A stretch of DNA of 44,610 bases from Ruminococcus sp. AF41-9 (lineage in GTDB: Bacteria > Bacillota > Clostridia > Lachnospirales > Lachnospiraceae). Position 1 is the first letter of the stretch. Each line of letters begins with the position of its first letter. The notes beneath the pieces were generated by a model. That model was given only the letters and a program-made list of their open reading frames with translations, was not told where the DNA came from and ran no database searches. Location: positions 1 to 44,610 of the forward strand of contig NZ_QUDO01000030.1 in the NCBI RefSeq assembly GCF_003477525.1, read 5' to 3'. A program made the translations under genes and the position numbers. Below are positions 7,959 through 16,261 of this stretch, piece after piece.

Positions 7959-9230
7959 TTATCTTTTTTTATCAAATATTACTCTTACTTTCGTTCCTGT
8001 TCCAAGCTGGCTTGTGATGTCCAGTCTGCCTCCATGAACTTCTGCGATTTTTACACATAACGCAAGTCCAAGTCCTGCTCCGCCCTCCTGGCGGCTTCTG
8101 GATTTGTCTACCATGTAAAAAGCTTCCGTAATTTTTCCCAGTTCTTCCTGTGGGATTCCCCGACCGTTGTCTGCAACTTCCAGAATTTTCCTACCCGATT
8201 CTTTATATGCTTTTACGGTAATACGACCTCCTGCTTCTGTAGCACGGAGAGCGTTATCTATCAAATTTACAAGAAGACTTTCCATTAATTCATCATCCAT
8301 TTTCATAGAAAAATCTTCGTATTCTGTCTGTAATTGTATCTGTCTCTGCGCTGCCTGTTCTGCCTCTAGCTGAACTACATGTTCCAGCAGTTCTCCTATA
8401 GAGTGTGACTCCATTTTTATTGAATCATTCTGATGGAGCCCCAGCATCTGGAGCATTTTTCCGGAAAGTTTTTCAAGTCTTTTTCCCTCACGGCTGATAT
8501 GTTCCAAGGCACGGTCTTTTTGTTCATCGTTTAGTTTTACATGCCGCAGAGTGTCTGAATATCCAATAATAGAAGTAAGAGGTGTTTTCATTTCGTGGGC
8601 AAGTGCTCCCATAAGCATTTCCTGTTTTCCGGCTACTTCCTGCAGTTTTTCCATTTGCTGTACGGTCCGCTTCATCATTAGATAGATAAACAGACCAGCA
8701 ATGCAAAATACTGCCAGATAGATTCCCAGGAACCAGGCTGCCGTCTGTCTCAGTTCCGTAAACATAGAAGTAACATCACGGACTGAAAGTATTTCGTAAC
8801 CCTCTGGATTTGTAAGCAGCGCATGCTGTAAAAGTAAGTATTTGTGATTCAGTTTCTGGATTTTGTACTCATAGGAATCCGTTTTGTTGTTTAAACCGAG
8901 ATTATCCATGCTGACAATCTCATAATCTGTGCGGTTTACTACGGCTTCTTTACTTTCGGAATTAATGAGGAGCATTTTCTCACCGCAGCATCTCAGAAAC
9001 TGGAATTCCAGATAAGATTTTTTTCCTGTTTCTGACATCTGCTCATATTTACTGTTGTCCCAGAATTGTTCCAGGAGATTTTTTCCATTTGCAAGCTGTC
9101 GTCCATAGGTTTCAGCAGCATTATTCAGGCTTCTTTTTCCTGTGACATACAAGCTCAGGACACCGACCGGTATCAGAGAGCACAAAAGTGTTATCAGCAT
9201 AAGTGCTACTGTCCGTTTCCACAACTTCAT
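7959..9230 (-). CDS. Sensor histidine kinase
   Basis: A 423-aa membrane sensor of a two-component system. Order: helix 1 (about 8-30), an extracellular sensor region of about 135 residues, helix 2 (about 166-187), the HisKA dimerisation domain with the phospho-acceptor His at 212 (GALAHEMKTPLTS), then HATPase_c with NLIDNALRAT (N box), VADNGRGIP (G1) and GGAGLGLAL (G2). All catalytic boxes are intact. It starts 5 bp after the response regulator stop, so both are co-expressed. The next gene in the same direction is a DUF6034 lipoprotein, possibly sensed by or controlled through this pair. The signal is unknown. Confidence 0.94.
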   Translation of the reverse strand: MKLWKRTVALMLITLLCSLIPVGVLSLYVTGKRSLNNAAETYGRQLANGKNLLEQFWDNSKYEQMSETGKKSYLEFQFLRCCGEKMLLINSESKEAVVNRTDYEIVSMDNLGLNNKTDSYEYKIQKLNHKYLLLQHALLTNPEGYEILSVRDVTSMFTELRQTAAWFLGIYLAVFCIAGLFIYLMMKRTVQQMEKLQEVAGKQEMLMGALAHEMKTPLTSIIGYSDTLRHVKLNDEQKDRALEHISREGKRLEKLSGKMLQMLGLHQNDSIKMESHSIGELLEHVVQLEAEQAAQRQIQLQTEYEDFSMKMDDELMESLLVNLIDNALRATEAGGRITVKAYKESGRKILEVADNGRGIPQEELGKITEAFYMVDKSRSRQEGGAGLGLALCVKIAEVHGGRLDITSQLGTGTKVRVIFDKKR

Positions 9231-9235
9231 AGCGG

Positions 9236-9895
9236 TTAGTCCTCCAGTCGATAGCCAAGTTTTGGGATTGTTTTTATTTCATCGTACAACTCCAGTTTCT
9301 TGCGGAGCTGGCCGATATGCACGTCTACAGTTCTGCTCTCTCCCAGATATTCTTCGCCCCAGACACGTTTTAATAGTTCTTCTCTTCCAAGTGCGATGTT
9401 TTTGTTCTGTAAGAGCAGGATAAAGAGATCGTATTCCAGTGGTTTCAGGTTTACGGGAATCCCATCTTTCAGAATCTGATGGCTCTGGAGATCTGCCTGA
9501 ATATTTTTAATTGTAAGAATCCTCTTTGCACGTCCGGTTCTTTCCAGGATTTTTTCGATCCGCACAAGAAGTTCCAGCATTTCAAATGGTTTTACCATAT
9601 AATCTTCTGCACCGAGTTTCAGGCCTTTTACTTTGGATGCTACGTCATCTTTTGCAGTAAGGTAGATCACCGGGAGATTCTTTGCGCGGAAATCTTCCAT
9701 CAGAGCAAAGCCATCTTTGCCGGGAAGCATAATATCGACAACTGCAAGGTCTGCATCTTCATTCCATAGCAATAGGCGCTGGGCTTCTATTCCGTCGTAG
9801 GCGGCTACTGTTTCGTATCCAGCTATGGTTAGGTTCATACATAATAATTCGGAAATTGCTCTGTCATCTTCGATTACCAGGATTTTGTTTTTCAT
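9236..9895 (-). CDS. OmpR/PhoB family response regulator
   Basis: A 219-aa transcription factor. The receiver domain (1-115) has the acidic pair EDD at 9-11, the phospho-acceptor Asp54 (AVVDIMLPGKDG), the Thr of VIYLTAKDD and the Lys of MVKPFEML. The C-terminal winged helix (about 125-218) ends with RTVDVHIGQLRKKLE and IPKLGYRLE. It is the first gene of the operon with the kinase. The nine bases TTACATCTT upstream (9941-9949, minus strand) match part of the direct repeat ahead of the DUF6034 gene, which suggests that the regulator controls itself and that gene. Confidence 0.95.
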   Translation of the reverse strand: MKNKILVIEDDRAISELLCMNLTIAGYETVAAYDGIEAQRLLLWNEDADLAVVDIMLPGKDGFALMEDFRAKNLPVIYLTAKDDVASKVKGLKLGAEDYMVKPFEMLELLVRIEKILERTGRAKRILTIKNIQADLQSHQILKDGIPVNLKPLEYDLFILLLQNKNIALGREELLKRVWGEEYLGESRTVDVHIGQLRKKLELYDEIKTIPKLGYRLED

Positions 9896-9986
9896 TTTGG
9901 GATCACCTCGATTAGTTTATGGAAATAGTATAACGTTTCGAAGATGTAACGTCTACAAAGATATATATTTTACTTCATTAGTCATA

Positions 9987-10415
9987 CTATTCTATCCACT
10001 CATATACCAGATAATCAACCCCTGCATCTATCATAACAGGAGCATCTGAATGCAACTTAGTTATAATCGAACAGTATCCTACATTATGGTACAAATATTC
10101 CAGACGTTTGCGGGGTAATTTTGTAATTTTCCTGGTATTCTGGCGTATATAGCATTCTTTATTTAAGATTCGTTTTAAAGTTTTACTACACTTATATACA
10201 GAAAAGTCTTCTGGATTACTTAGATGATACTTCAAAATCAAATTCCTGATGTTTGGGCTAAGTTTTCTGACAGAATCATAATAGGATGTATCATTGTCAA
10301 AGGTAAATATTAGCCATTTGTGCTCTATACGGATTTTTTTAATTATACAATCATGTGGTACCGGGATTGTCGGCAGAACATCTTTGTTTAAATAATATGT
10401 CTTCTTCATTTTCAT
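9987..10415 (-). CDS. Protein of unknown function, third gene of ECF sigma operon
   Basis: A 142-aa protein that I do not recognise. It is basic, with no signal peptide or membrane helix. The first half (PVPHDCIIKKIRIEHKWLIF and following) reads like a beta-rich domain; the middle is Lys/Arg-rich (KRILNKECYIRQNTRK). Its ATG overlaps the stop of the DUF4179 anti-sigma gene (ATGA), so it is translationally coupled to it and probably belongs to the same signalling unit. Short Clostridial proteins with an early HDC motif exist but have no assigned role. It could be an effector or modulator of the sigma system, or a passenger. Confidence 0.7.
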   Translation of the reverse strand: MKMKKTYYLNKDVLPTIPVPHDCIIKKIRIEHKWLIFTFDNDTSYYDSVRKLSPNIRNLILKYHLSNPEDFSVYKCSKTLKRILNKECYIRQNTRKITKLPRKRLEYLYHNVGYCSIITKLHSDAPVMIDAGVDYLVYEWIE

Positions 10416-11611
10416 CTTATCTGTACTGTAAACTTGTCTCCTATTGGTATTGCGTCATCTGTGGGGCTTTCTCCCTCATTATATACATAGCCTGCAGATT
10501 CTTCGTAGACATCATCTGAGGAATCTTTATCTGTTTTTTCTTCGAATACCTGGTGGGCTGTATCGTTTTTCACTTCATATAATTGTAATGTGATTAATTT
10601 TGCTTCCGGAGAGATTTCTTTGTAGCCGGTGAATTCAGGGTCTCTGGTTTGTTGGAATGCAGTTTCTTCGCCATTTCTTCCTGTCTCCTGATAGCAGATT
10701 TTGTTTCCCTGATCGTCTGTTCCGATCAGATAATAATCACTGTCAATATACACTGTTCCATCATATGTTCCGTAAATTGTACTTTCGAATGGATTCCATC
10801 TGAATTCTGTAAGGTTGAGAATGTTGGAATCGAATTTAATGTTCTGATCCAGATTTATATCTACGGTGTTTTTCTCCAGCTCTTCTTTTGATGTTGTGAG
10901 TTTAAATGTATAAGGTTGTGTATTGGCCTGTATTTTCTGGATGTTTTCCCATGTTTCGGCATCAGACATTGCGATCAACCATACTTTGAACTCTATGTTT
11001 ACAGTTCCCTCTGTGTTGATTTCTTCTCCAATTGTAAAGTCTTCTACTGTTATTGGATTTTCTGACAAAGCCTTGTTATTGACTGTTCTTTGACCCAGAC
11101 CCTGATGGATTTCCTGACCGTTAATTCGTACTTCTGTAAATAGGATTTTGTCCTCTATTGCATCTTGCGTATCTGAGTCTGTGTCCTGGGAGATCAGGTC
11201 TTTTTTCGTTTGTTCTTTTCCGGTGTGATTCTTGTTGTTTAAATCTTCACTGTCGGAATATGCAATCCATAGATTTTTGCTGTCCATTACAATTTCATTC
11301 AGAGTTATGGTGATTCCATCTCTTGAAATACTTTTTCCTACAACATTTGTATAAGAATCGGTATCACCATCCTCAATTCCCAGTGCCTGTCCAATCCAGG
11401 ATGTTATGCTCTGTAATGCTGCTTTTACGTCTTCCTGGTACCTCAGTGTACATCCTGCCATGATAAACAGTATAATTCCGGCTGCTGCTATTTTCCAGCT
11501 TCTGTGTATCCGGGAAAAACGGTGCTGTTTTTTCCATGGTTTAGAGGCTTCATAGATGTATTTATCATCCAGATCACCGATCAGTTCTAATGTTTTAAAT
11601 CCTTTTTCCAT
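10412..11611 (-). CDS. DUF4179 domain anti-sigma factor
   Basis: A 399-aa predicted single-pass membrane protein. Residues 1-40 form the cytoplasmic sigma-binding part (LIGDLDDKYIYEASKPWKK), one helix spans about 41-56 (IAAAGIILFIMAGC), then a DUF4179 domain follows outside (GKSISRDGITITLNEIVMDS) and a beta-rich C-terminal region of the DUF5643 kind. By analogy with related pairs it would hold the ECF sigma factor at the membrane until a signal arrives. It overlaps the sigma gene by 17 bp upstream and the unknown 142-aa gene by 4 bp downstream, a tightly coupled operon. Confidence 0.85.
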   Translation of the reverse strand: MEKGFKTLELIGDLDDKYIYEASKPWKKQHRFSRIHRSWKIAAAGIILFIMAGCTLRYQEDVKAALQSITSWIGQALGIEDGDTDSYTNVVGKSISRDGITITLNEIVMDSKNLWIAYSDSEDLNNKNHTGKEQTKKDLISQDTDSDTQDAIEDKILFTEVRINGQEIHQGLGQRTVNNKALSENPITVEDFTIGEEINTEGTVNIEFKVWLIAMSDAETWENIQKIQANTQPYTFKLTTSKEELEKNTVDINLDQNIKFDSNILNLTEFRWNPFESTIYGTYDGTVYIDSDYYLIGTDDQGNKICYQETGRNGEETAFQQTRDPEFTGYKEISPEAKLITLQLYEVKNDTAHQVFEEKTDKDSSDDVYEESAGYVYNEGESPTDDAIPIGDKFTVQIR

Positions 11612-12161
11612 ATAAATGCTTCACCCTTTCCCATAGTTTTTTTCTGCTTCGATAGAGGCTGGATTTGATTCTGCTTTCTGAAATTCCATGACGGGCTGAA
11701 ATTTCGCTGATGCTGTCCATATACCAGTAGCGTCGTATAAAAATGTCACAGTCACCTTTTTTCAGGGATTCCAGAAATTTTTCAAGAATTTCCAGAATCT
11801 CTTTTCTCTGAATTTCATCATTCAAAGAATATGCTGTTACATCCTCTATCTCTTCCAGTTCTTTGCATAATTCTAATATGTGCTCTGTTGACCGTTTTGC
11901 AGCTTTTTTCCTGCGAAAACAGTCAATTGCCAGGTTTCGGGTTATTTTTCCAAGAAAAACAGACAGAATTGCCGGTTTTCTGGGTGGTATGGAGTTCCAT
12001 GTGGCTAGCCATGTATCATTGACGCATTCATCGGAGTCTTCCTTATCATACAGAACATTCCAGGCAATACTGAAGCAGTACCTGCTATACTTTTCTTCGG
12101 TCGCCTGTATGGCTTTTTCCGATCTGTCAAAATACAGATTGATAATTACTGTATCTTCCAC
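11595..12161 (-). CDS. ECF-type RNA polymerase sigma factor (sigma-70 family)
   Basis: A 188-aa sigma factor that directs RNA polymerase to its own promoters. Region 2 is at about 17-85 (YCFSIAWNVLYDKEDSDECV, then TWLATWNSIPP), region 4 at about 125-185 (CDIFIRRYWYMDSISEISAR, HGISESRIKSSLYRSRKKLW). I chose the GTG at 12161 over one at 12170 because GAGGTG lies at proper distance ahead of it and homologues begin MEDSxII. The anti-sigma gene overlaps its 3' end. Target promoters are unknown. No obvious self-promoter was identified in 12171-12260. Confidence 0.9.
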   Translation of the reverse strand: MEDTVIINLYFDRSEKAIQATEEKYSRYCFSIAWNVLYDKEDSDECVNDTWLATWNSIPPRKPAILSVFLGKITRNLAIDCFRRKKAAKRSTEHILELCKELEEIEDVTAYSLNDEIQRKEILEILEKFLESLKKGDCDIFIRRYWYMDSISEISARHGISESRIKSSLYRSRKKLWERVKHLYGKRI

Positions 12162-12360
12162 TTTTTTCACCTCACGTTTCTTTTATTTTGTCTTCATAAG
12201 ATAAGACGGATTTTGAATGGTAAAGTTGCAGTTTTAATAAAAATAATTTTCTTTTTTCAGAGTAAACAATATACTGTCGAAAAGTCAACATGTCTTTTCG
12301 CTATCTTTTCACAATTTCTGACTGGAGAAACGAAGTATATTCTGATAAAATAGGCATATA

Positions 12361-12921
12361 AAGGAGGACAAGCGGAAATCCTTACAAATGATAAAAGCCA
12401 AAAGAACAGCCGAAGACATTTTCAAGGCACGAATGAGGACTATACTTAACAAATAAGGGAGTACCTAACCGATTTATCTGAAAGACAAGAATGCAGATGA
12501 AGTATTCCGGAAATTAAAGCAGAAGCAGGATAACGGTGAAGCTTTTACTGAAGATGATTACGCAGCTCTTTCCCTGACACCATTGATGTCCGTAAAAATG
12601 AGCCGCAAGGATATGTTTAAAGAAGCAATTTGTCTGGCAAAGCCCAATATTGAGCTGAGTGCTGAAAAGACAACTGCGATGTTGTATACACTGGCTGACA
12701 AATTCTTAGATAGGACCGAGTTAGATGAAATTAAGGAGGTAATCAGAATGACCAGACTTGGACAGATGTTAATGGATGAGGGAATGGAACTTAAAGAAAC
12801 CGACTCTATCAAAAAACTTATGAAAAATATGAACCTGACCATTGACCAGGCAATGAATGCTTTGGAAGTTCCTGAAGATAAACGTGAAAAGTACCGTCAG
12901 TCAATTACTCCAAACAATTAA
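12361..12921 (+). pseudogene. PD-(D/E)XK nuclease (Rpn/transposase-like) family remnant
   Basis: The readable part (about 12477-12921) is IYLKDKNADEVFRKLKQ, then AFTEDDYAALSLTPLMSVK, MSRKDMFKEA, and VIRMTRLGQMLMDEGMEL, the C-terminal half of the Rpn/PD-(D/E)XK nuclease family common in Clostridia. The nuclease core is absent, and in-frame stops precede the segment. A strong AAGGAGG (12361-12367) remains but no start codon follows at the right place, so a deletion has probably joined the old ribosome site to internal coding sequence. The longest open stretch starts at ATG 12583 (112 codons). Not expected to be active. Confidence 0.7.
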
Positions 12922-12926
12922 TGGAT

Positions 12927-12974
12927 AAAAGTACCGCCATATTGACTTATCACAATCAATATGGCGGTACTTTT
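12927..12974. terminator. Strong bidirectional terminator hairpin
   Basis: A perfect 19-bp stem (aaaagtaccgccatattga at 12927-12945 with its complement at 12956-12974) encloses a 10-base loop and has A/T runs on both sides. It separates the nuclease remnant (+) from the SEDS gene (-) that ends at 12998. Confidence 0.85.
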
Positions 12975-12997
12975 CTTAATACATTTTTTTACATTTT

Positions 12998-14530
12998 CTA
13001 TCTGTTCATCTCATTGTACTGCACGATTCTTCTCATATTTCCAACCAGAAGCAATGTCAGTACAATGGTTATAATTTTAAACGGAAGATTCATATAACCC
13101 TTGCACAAATCCCAATATATGGCAATGCACATAACAGCAACAGTACCTCCTGTCAATATGCACATGGACATTTTTGAGACATACAGAGCTTTTTTTGCTT
13201 TGGTTTTATCGAATTTGAAACCTATTTTCAAGTGTCGTGGATAGATATTTTTATATCTGTATGTACTCAGTACAATCCCCATCAGTCCATAGGAAACTAT
13301 AATGCAGCTTCCTCCTGCTGATAAAAAGGGAAGAAATGTTACTGATTGTGGAAATACACCCAGATTTTCCAGGATATTTATGAAAAAGTTTATAAGGAAT
13401 ACAATTCCGCATCCACATCCCATCATCATACCGAGCTGATTCTTCTGTCTCATGGCAGTATTAAAAACTGCAAAAATCAAAACTGCCAGAACACAACATA
13501 AAACTATGGCTACAATTGTTCCATATACAGATGACAGATAGGTCAGAATATAATCTGCATTAAAGGCCGGCAGATTTCCCATTACATCTGACCCACTTTT
13601 CCCTATCCATTTATTCTGCTGCCAGAATGAATGCAACATTCCGGTGAAATAATCTTCCTCTCCACCACCTGAAAAAATAGCCTGTAAACGTGCGATCTGA
13701 TATTCTGTCAGGCTGCTGCTCAGATACCTGATCAGAAAAGCTGCCACAGGCATAGCCAGAAAACCAGCCCAGATTCCGCAGATGGCTTTCTTTTTTCTCA
13801 CAGTAAACCAGTTCTTTTGAATTGCGATTGTCAGCATAACCAGCATAGATACCAGCATCATGCAAGCCGGCATAAGCGCCGGCATGGCATAGACCAATAT
13901 AACCGGTGCAATCATCCATATGATTGCTCTCATCAAGCCCTTATATCCCCATCCATGATATTTATACAAAATTGCTCCATATATGGGAACATAAAACAGC
14001 ATCAGAATCGGCATGGATATTCCTCTTCCTCCTGGCAGCACAATGAAATATCTTGCCCCATTTAACTGATAGCCACCCAATAAGGTAACCAGGCAGGCAA
14101 ATAGTAAAATGACGGCAATTATTTTCGAAAATCTTGCCAGTACAGTGTAATCCAGAAGATATAAAATCATCATAACTGCAAGTCCGATCACAACATGAAG
14201 CACATATCTGTCCGAACCGGCTGCAGCATTTTCACTGATTTTTCCGGCAATCCCCGCATGTATCAAAACGCCTGCAATGCTGATAAAAATGATTATTCCC
14301 AGAAGTTTCCATGCAACCTGAGGTCTGTGGACACTGTCAAGAGAGATTCCTGTTTCCACAGGATCTCCCATATCCCGGACAGCTTCCCTCTCTGCCTGTT
14401 CACGATCCATGCCTGCTTGCATATTTGCCTCGATCTGATCTTCTATATGATCCTGAAATTCCTTTTTTACATAAGGCCGCGCTTTCTTACAGCGAATCTG
14501 TTCCAGTAATGTTTTCAGATATTCGTCCAT
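12998..14530 (-). CDS. SEDS family (FtsW/RodA/SpoVE-like) protein with N-terminal HAAS domain
   Basis: A 510-aa membrane protein. Residues 1-65 resemble the HAAS / permease prefix domain (FQDHIEDQIEANMQAGMDRE, AVRDMGDPVETG), and the remaining part is a roughly ten-helix SEDS domain, the fold of peptidoglycan glycosyltransferases FtsW and RodA (GARYFIVLPG early; GVFPQSVTFLPFLSAGGS and YGLMGIVLS late). The gene starts 3 bp after a PadR regulator. This arrangement is recurrent in Firmicutes, where HAAS proteins partner PadR repressors. Whether this SEDS protein polymerises glycan strands or has a sensing role is unknown; no cognate class B penicillin-binding protein is nearby. Confidence 0.85.
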   Translation of the reverse strand: MDEYLKTLLEQIRCKKARPYVKKEFQDHIEDQIEANMQAGMDREQAEREAVRDMGDPVETGISLDSVHRPQVAWKLLGIIIFISIAGVLIHAGIAGKISENAAAGSDRYVLHVVIGLAVMMILYLLDYTVLARFSKIIAVILLFACLVTLLGGYQLNGARYFIVLPGGRGISMPILMLFYVPIYGAILYKYHGWGYKGLMRAIIWMIAPVILVYAMPALMPACMMLVSMLVMLTIAIQKNWFTVRKKKAICGIWAGFLAMPVAAFLIRYLSSSLTEYQIARLQAIFSGGGEEDYFTGMLHSFWQQNKWIGKSGSDVMGNLPAFNADYILTYLSSVYGTIVAIVLCCVLAVLIFAVFNTAMRQKNQLGMMMGCGCGIVFLINFFINILENLGVFPQSVTFLPFLSAGGSCIIVSYGLMGIVLSTYRYKNIYPRHLKIGFKFDKTKAKKALYVSKMSMCILTGGTVAVMCIAIYWDLCKGYMNLPFKIITIVLTLLLVGNMRRIVQYNEMNR

Positions 14531-14533
14531 AGA

Positions 14534-14863
14534 TCACACCTCCATTACAAGCACATTGCTCACTGCTGCAGAATACTCTTTCCATTCTTCTACTTTCTTT
14601 TCCAGAAATCCCCTTCCCTGTCTGGTCAGGCTGTAATACTTTCTGGTCTTTCCGGCTACCTCCTGTTCGTATACTGTCAGAAATCCTTTATCCTCCAGAC
14701 TGTGCAGTAACGGATACAAAGTTCCTGCTTTCAGTTCAAACACGTTCTGAGATTTCTGCCGCAGGGTATCGATCATCTCATATCCATACATGTCCTTTTC
14801 TGACAGCAATTTCAGTATAAGCATTGTCATACTCCCGGAAACCAGTGATTTTTCAATAGCCAT
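14534..14863 (-). CDS. PadR family transcriptional regulator
   Basis: A 109-aa winged-helix repressor. Marks are ILKLLSEKDMYGYEMIDTL, the wing region LKAGTLYPLLHSLEDKGFL and TRKYYSLTRQGRGFLEK. It is of the short PadR-s2 type that usually binds its own promoter and releases it upon an envelope or drug signal. It is the first gene of an operon with the HAAS-SEDS gene. The upstream region holds a palindrome and a direct repeat (14882-14915) that fit self-repression. Confidence 0.93.
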   Translation of the reverse strand: MAIEKSLVSGSMTMLILKLLSEKDMYGYEMIDTLRQKSQNVFELKAGTLYPLLHSLEDKGFLTVYEQEVAGKTRKYYSLTRQGRGFLEKKVEEWKEYSAAVSNVLVMEV

Positions 14864-14881
14864 AGTATTCGCCTCCTATTG

Positions 14882-14915
14882 TATAGATTATCTATATATA
14901 TCGGTTATCTATATA
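14882..14915 (-). promoter_or_regulatory. Probable PadR operator/promoter region
   Basis: TATAGAT-T-ATCTATA is a perfect 7-bp inverted repeat (14882-14896), and the 11-mer TTATCTATATA occurs twice (14888-14898, 14905-14915) with 17-bp spacing. It is 18-52 bp upstream of the padR-like ATG. Confidence 0.5.
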
Positions 14916-14972
14916 ATACAGAAACCTGTATGCTATGTCAACTGTTTCCGGAATAATTTTGAAAACTTCACT

Positions 14973-14994
14973 GCTACGGCAACCGAGTTCAGGT
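14973..14994. repeat. Remnant of the palindromic element core
   Basis: This 22-bp stretch matches positions 5374-5395 of the 164-bp element at 19 of 22 bases (GCTACGGCAAC, then GTTC). No terminal repeats remain. It is intergenic, between the PadR operon promoter and the U32-like gene terminator. Confidence 0.5.
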
Positions 14995-15019
14995 ATCTAC
15001 ATACTTTTTCGGACAGAAA

Positions 15020-15056
15020 ACCACCGCATTGTCATATATTAACACAATGCGGTGGT
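15020..15056 (-). terminator. Intrinsic terminator of the U32-like gene
   Basis: accaccgcattgt (15020-15032) and its perfect complement (15044-15056) form a 13-bp stem with an 11-base loop; TTTTC follows on the minus strand. It lies 10 bp past the end of the U32-like gene. Confidence 0.75.
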
Positions 15057-15065
15057 ATAATTCTC

Positions 15066-15965
15066 TCAAAACAGATCCAGCATACTGTCCAGATAGATTT
15101 TTTCTCTGACATGTATCTGGTATTCCGGTCTGGTCATGTAATAGAGCAGAAATTCCAGTATCAGGGCACTGCCGAGTCCTCTGCCTTCTATTTTAAAATT
15201 TGAAAATCCCATTGGCAGATAGATATCCCGGATATCATTGATTCCAATAAATCCCGGATTCTCCATAGCTTTTGAAAAAAGATAGCCCCTCTCTCCCTCC
15301 GGTGCCTTGCAGTAATGCTCCGGGCAGTTTTCGCCCAGATTTTTACGGCTGACCGTTTCATAGCAGACTTTTCTGTCCCTGCAGCCGAACCAGCAGCATT
15401 CATTGCAGAGAAATTCTACTTTGTCCTTCTCAGCCTGAGACAATGTATTTAACTTATCAAAATCCTTGTTTAGCCGGAAATCCGGCACAACATAACGGAA
15501 ATCTTTTCTCCGGATTTCTTCTTCAAACTGTGTAAAATCTGTCAGAACCTTGGTAGTGGAGGAAACAAAATAAAGTCCCGGATACTGCTCCTTAAGATAT
15601 TCCAAAAGCAGTTCTGAATAAATGATCACGCCGTTTTGCGGTTCTCTGTTTCTCTCAAACAACCGGCACAGTGCATTGCATTTTCTGTCTGAAAGGTGCT
15701 CCTGGCGAAGCAGGGAATTGCTGAAAGTCAGCCGGGCAGAAATCCCATATTCCTGCATTAGTTCAAGAACCTCCTCCGGATCATTCTCTCCGAAGCCAGC
15801 CCTGCCTCCACCCCAGATACAATCTGCCGGAGCACCATATATGGAGCCAATTTCACACCAGTCGTAAAAATATTCCCTGTGTTCCCGGAATAATGGCAGG
15901 AACATCCGGTACAGCTCATAAAATTCAAACAGCCCGGGCAGGTGAAAATATGCATTCTCCTTCAT
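15066..15965 (-). CDS. Peptidase U32-like protein
   Basis: A 299-aa cytoplasmic protein distantly like U32 (collagenase-like, RlhA/UbiU-type) proteins. Signs are the N-terminal barrel segment IGSIYGAPADCIWGGGRAGF, the strand-helix pattern through YVVPDFRLNKDFDKL, the cysteine-rich block FLCNECCWFGCRDRKVC, a further NCPEHYC, and FSNFKIEGRGLG, matching the LKIEGR of U32 proteins. In UbiU/RlhA relatives such cysteines bind an iron-sulfur cluster used for hydroxylation; that role is only inferred here. Its start overlaps the stop of the 71-aa upstream gene (TAATG), so they are coupled. True peptidase activity is doubtful. Confidence 0.65.
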   Translation of the reverse strand: MKENAYFHLPGLFEFYELYRMFLPLFREHREYFYDWCEIGSIYGAPADCIWGGGRAGFGENDPEEVLELMQEYGISARLTFSNSLLRQEHLSDRKCNALCRLFERNREPQNGVIIYSELLLEYLKEQYPGLYFVSSTTKVLTDFTQFEEEIRRKDFRYVVPDFRLNKDFDKLNTLSQAEKDKVEFLCNECCWFGCRDRKVCYETVSRKNLGENCPEHYCKAPEGERGYLFSKAMENPGFIGINDIRDIYLPMGFSNFKIEGRGLGSALILEFLLYYMTRPEYQIHVREKIYLDSMLDLF

Positions 15966-16180
15966 TAATCTTCCAGTACATCCTCTATGGTTTCCGAAGC
16001 ATCCTCAAGAGCGTCCAGGGCTTCGATCAGTTCATCTGCTTTTCCTGTGTGTGTCTCCTCTTCTTCATACTCATCGATCAGTGCTGTCAGCTGATCTTTT
16101 ATTTCTTCCAGACTTTCATAGATTTCCTTTAATTTTTCTTCCCGTTCCATTACGGATGAAAGCTTTACAACTTTAGACAT
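15965..16180 (-). CDS. Small acidic coiled-coil protein
   Basis: A 71-aa protein, strongly acidic, predicted to be nearly all helix with heptad-like pattern (EREEKLKEIYESLEEIKDQL and later ELIEALDALEDASETIEDVL). No membrane segment. The ATG at 16180 has GGGAGG at the right distance. It is coupled to the U32-like gene downstream by a one-base overlap. Function unknown; helical hairpin proteins of this size may act as adaptor or chaperone for the partner. A decayed copy lies at 31251-31580. Confidence 0.75.
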   Translation of the reverse strand: MSKVVKLSSVMEREEKLKEIYESLEEIKDQLTALIDEYEEEETHTGKADELIEALDALEDASETIEDVLED

Positions 16181-16261
16181 TGTGATACCTCCCATATGCA
16201 TTTTCTTTGGGAAAAATTATAACACTGCCCTCTTTTTATGTCCATATGATCCTGGATCGTG

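Noticed and set aside
9236..9423. Plus-strand frames over the two-component genes
   Set aside because: Both are explained by the intact kinase and regulator on the minus strand.
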